Assembly (NCBI GenBank): GCA_013140405.1
Contig: JABFSV010000257.1
Location: forward strand, 1 to 7,305
Reading direction: 5' to 3'
Origin: Methyloglobulus sp.
GTDB lineage: Bacteria > Pseudomonadota > Gammaproteobacteria > Methylococcales > Methylomonadaceae
DNA: 7,305 nt
In this document: in pieces, positions 6,229 to 7,305 of the stretch
Layout: each line of letters starts with the position of its first letter
Position numbering within the stretch: position 1 is the first letter of the stretch
Notes under the pieces: generated by a model
Told to the model about the DNA's origin: nothing
The model's input: only the letters and a program-made list of their open reading frames with translations
Databases searched by the model: none
Translations under genes and position numbers: made by a program

Positions 6229-6243
6229 AGGCGGAAACTTGAC

Positions 6244-7211
6244 ATGGCGGCAATAAAACGCACAGCGACACAGCGTTGGAGCATACGAGCCGATGAATTA
6301 ACATCGGAATATCAGGAGTCTAAGCAATGTCATCATCAACCGTTGCCTGAAATAGCCGGTATCGGGCATACCGATGTATACCAACTTGACCAAGATCTGA
6401 ACTATATTGAAACCCGCTATAAACCCACGAAAAATCTGGCTATCTTAAACAAGACAGATTTTCAAGAACCCCGAATGGTGGTGACGTTAACCCTCAAAGG
6501 TAATTCCTGCTTTAAAAGCCATTTGGGTGATGAAGTTAACTTCAACGAAGGTTTCACGACTATCACCACTTTCAATTCAAGTATGGGCGAGCGCTTGTAT
6601 GAGGCAGATAACGAAACAACCCAGATCCGTCTGGCTTTCAGCCAAAAATGGGCCGATAAGTATCTTGATGAAAATAAGTCCAGCCAACTATTCGGCCAAA
6701 GCGGCATTCAACAATTAAGCTTTCGTCCTATTTCCTCCTACGGAATAAATGCCGCCAAGCAATTACTGACTTGCGATACGAATAAAAATATAAAACGGCT
6801 ATTTATGCAAGGACAAGCAATGTCCTTATTGGCGAGTGAATTACAGCATTTGTTCTCAGACAACGATCAGATTGCAGAAAAATTTAATCTACGGGATATG
6901 GACATAGCGCGATCAGCACGGGACATCCTGTTCCGTGAATTTAGAAATCCACCTTCCGTAAACGATTTATCAAAACGGGTGGGAACTAATCAATTCAAAT
7001 TAAAACAACTGTTCCATCATTTTTTAAAAACACACCTTACGGGCTGTTATTGGAAATCAGGATGAATAATGCTTACAAATTACTGGAAACCACACAATGC
7101 CAAGTAAGCGTTGTGGCGGACTTTGTCGGGTACAGCCATGCCAGCAATTTTAGCGCTGCATTCATCAAGTATTTTGGTGTTTCGCCCAAGTTTATTGCCA
7201 AGAAAAACTAA
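6244..7211 (+). CDS. AraC/PchR-like transcriptional regulator, split by a -1 frameshift
   Basis: The zero frame runs from ATG 6244 (AGGCGG ribosome binding site at 6229-6234; an in-frame TTG at 6223 is a poorer start) to a stop at 7063-7065, giving 273 residues. The N-terminal half (about 1-215) resembles the ligand-sensing part of PchR-like regulators. The first helix-turn-helix is at about 238-259 (DLSKRVGTNQFKLKQLF). After FHHFL (residue 261) the zero frame turns to nonsense, while the -1 frame from 7026 to 7211 continues the family: KNTPYGLLLEIRMNNAYKLL, then the second helix-turn-helix VSVVADFVGYSHASNFSAAF and YFGVSPKF. Joined, the protein is 322 residues, a normal length. The break lies at a run of six T and five A that forms T TTT TTA in the correct phase. 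It may be a sequencing error, a true inactivating mutation, or recoding. Without the shift the product lacks half its DNA-binding domain. PchR-like proteins often sense siderophores; the ligand here is unknown. Confidence 0.85.
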
Positions 7212-7235
7212 TGGTGATCTCTAAAGATTCAAAAA

Positions 7236-7305
7236 GCTCCTCCGCCCTCCAGGGATGGAGGAAGTGCGGCAGCGAGTATGGAACTCGCGCCGTCTCCCTC
7301 TGGGA
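7236..7305. repeat. Composite palindromic repeat region, cut by the window end
   Basis: CCTCC-G-CCCT (7239-7248) pairs with AGGG-AT-GGAGG (7251-7261), with a G-U pair and a bulge. A second hairpin, GCGAG (7272-7276) with CTCGC (7284-7288), follows. At 7293-7305 begins a TCTCCCTCTGG block identical over 11 nt to the palindrome inside fecR. The cluster starts 25 bp after the regulator's stop and may help to end its transcript. No gene is visible in the last 94 bases. Confidence 0.5.

Noticed and set aside
1..7305. CRISPR array, tRNA or rRNA genes
   Set aside because: No regularly spaced direct repeats of suitable length and no tRNA or rRNA-like sequence were seen on either strand.

Overview
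The window reads as chromosomal DNA of moderate GC from a Gram-negative bacterium. Evidence for the envelope type is a lipobox lipoprotein, a periplasmic thioredoxin, a FecI/FecR-type sigma/anti-sigma pair and an exported amidohydrolase. The gene set and the dispersed palindromic repeats would fit a gammaproteobacterium, possibly a Methylococcales methanotroph. That placement is an inference from general familiarity, and nothing in the window fixes the taxon.

Layout: (1) 1-495 has no convincing gene. It holds hairpins and a compact 158-bp inverted-repeat element (255-412, with a TAAG duplication outside each end) that looks like a non-autonomous mobile element. (2) 496-2300 is a translationally coupled two-gene operon on + (ATGA overlap): a sialidase-like beta-propeller lipoprotein with a CxCC...GCP cysteine signature, then a TlpA/ResA-type periplasmic thioredoxin. 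(3) 2301-2758 is an AT-rich non-coding gap with small palindromes. (4) 2759-4373 on + is an ECF sigma factor of FecI type followed by its FecR-type membrane anti-sigma factor. No TonB-dependent receptor follows, although that is the usual third member. The fecR frame carries a small palindromic repeat (3617-3638) read through in frame. (5) 4374-4722 is non-coding and holds a second inverted-repeat element (4483-4573) and a terminator for the convergent gene. (6) 4723-5970 on - is a secreted metal-dependent amidohydrolase. (7) 5971-6243 is a divergent regulatory region rich in palindromes, with a 21-bp-spaced direct repeat. (8) 6244-7211 on + is an AraC/PchR-like regulator split by a -1 frameshift exactly at a T TTT TTA slippery heptamer. 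(9) 7236-7305 is a repeat-rich tail cut by the window edge.

How the parts may work together: FecI/FecR pairs sense an outer-membrane uptake signal, and PchR-like AraC proteins usually sense a siderophore. The window may therefore flank metal or siderophore uptake functions, but no receptor or transporter is present to prove it. The lipoprotein/thioredoxin pair suggests a periplasmic protein whose cysteines need reduction or metal loading. The most notable points are the frameshifted regulator, the cysteine-rich sialidase-like lipoprotein coupled to a thioredoxin, and the density of small palindromic elements, one of them inside a coding sequence.
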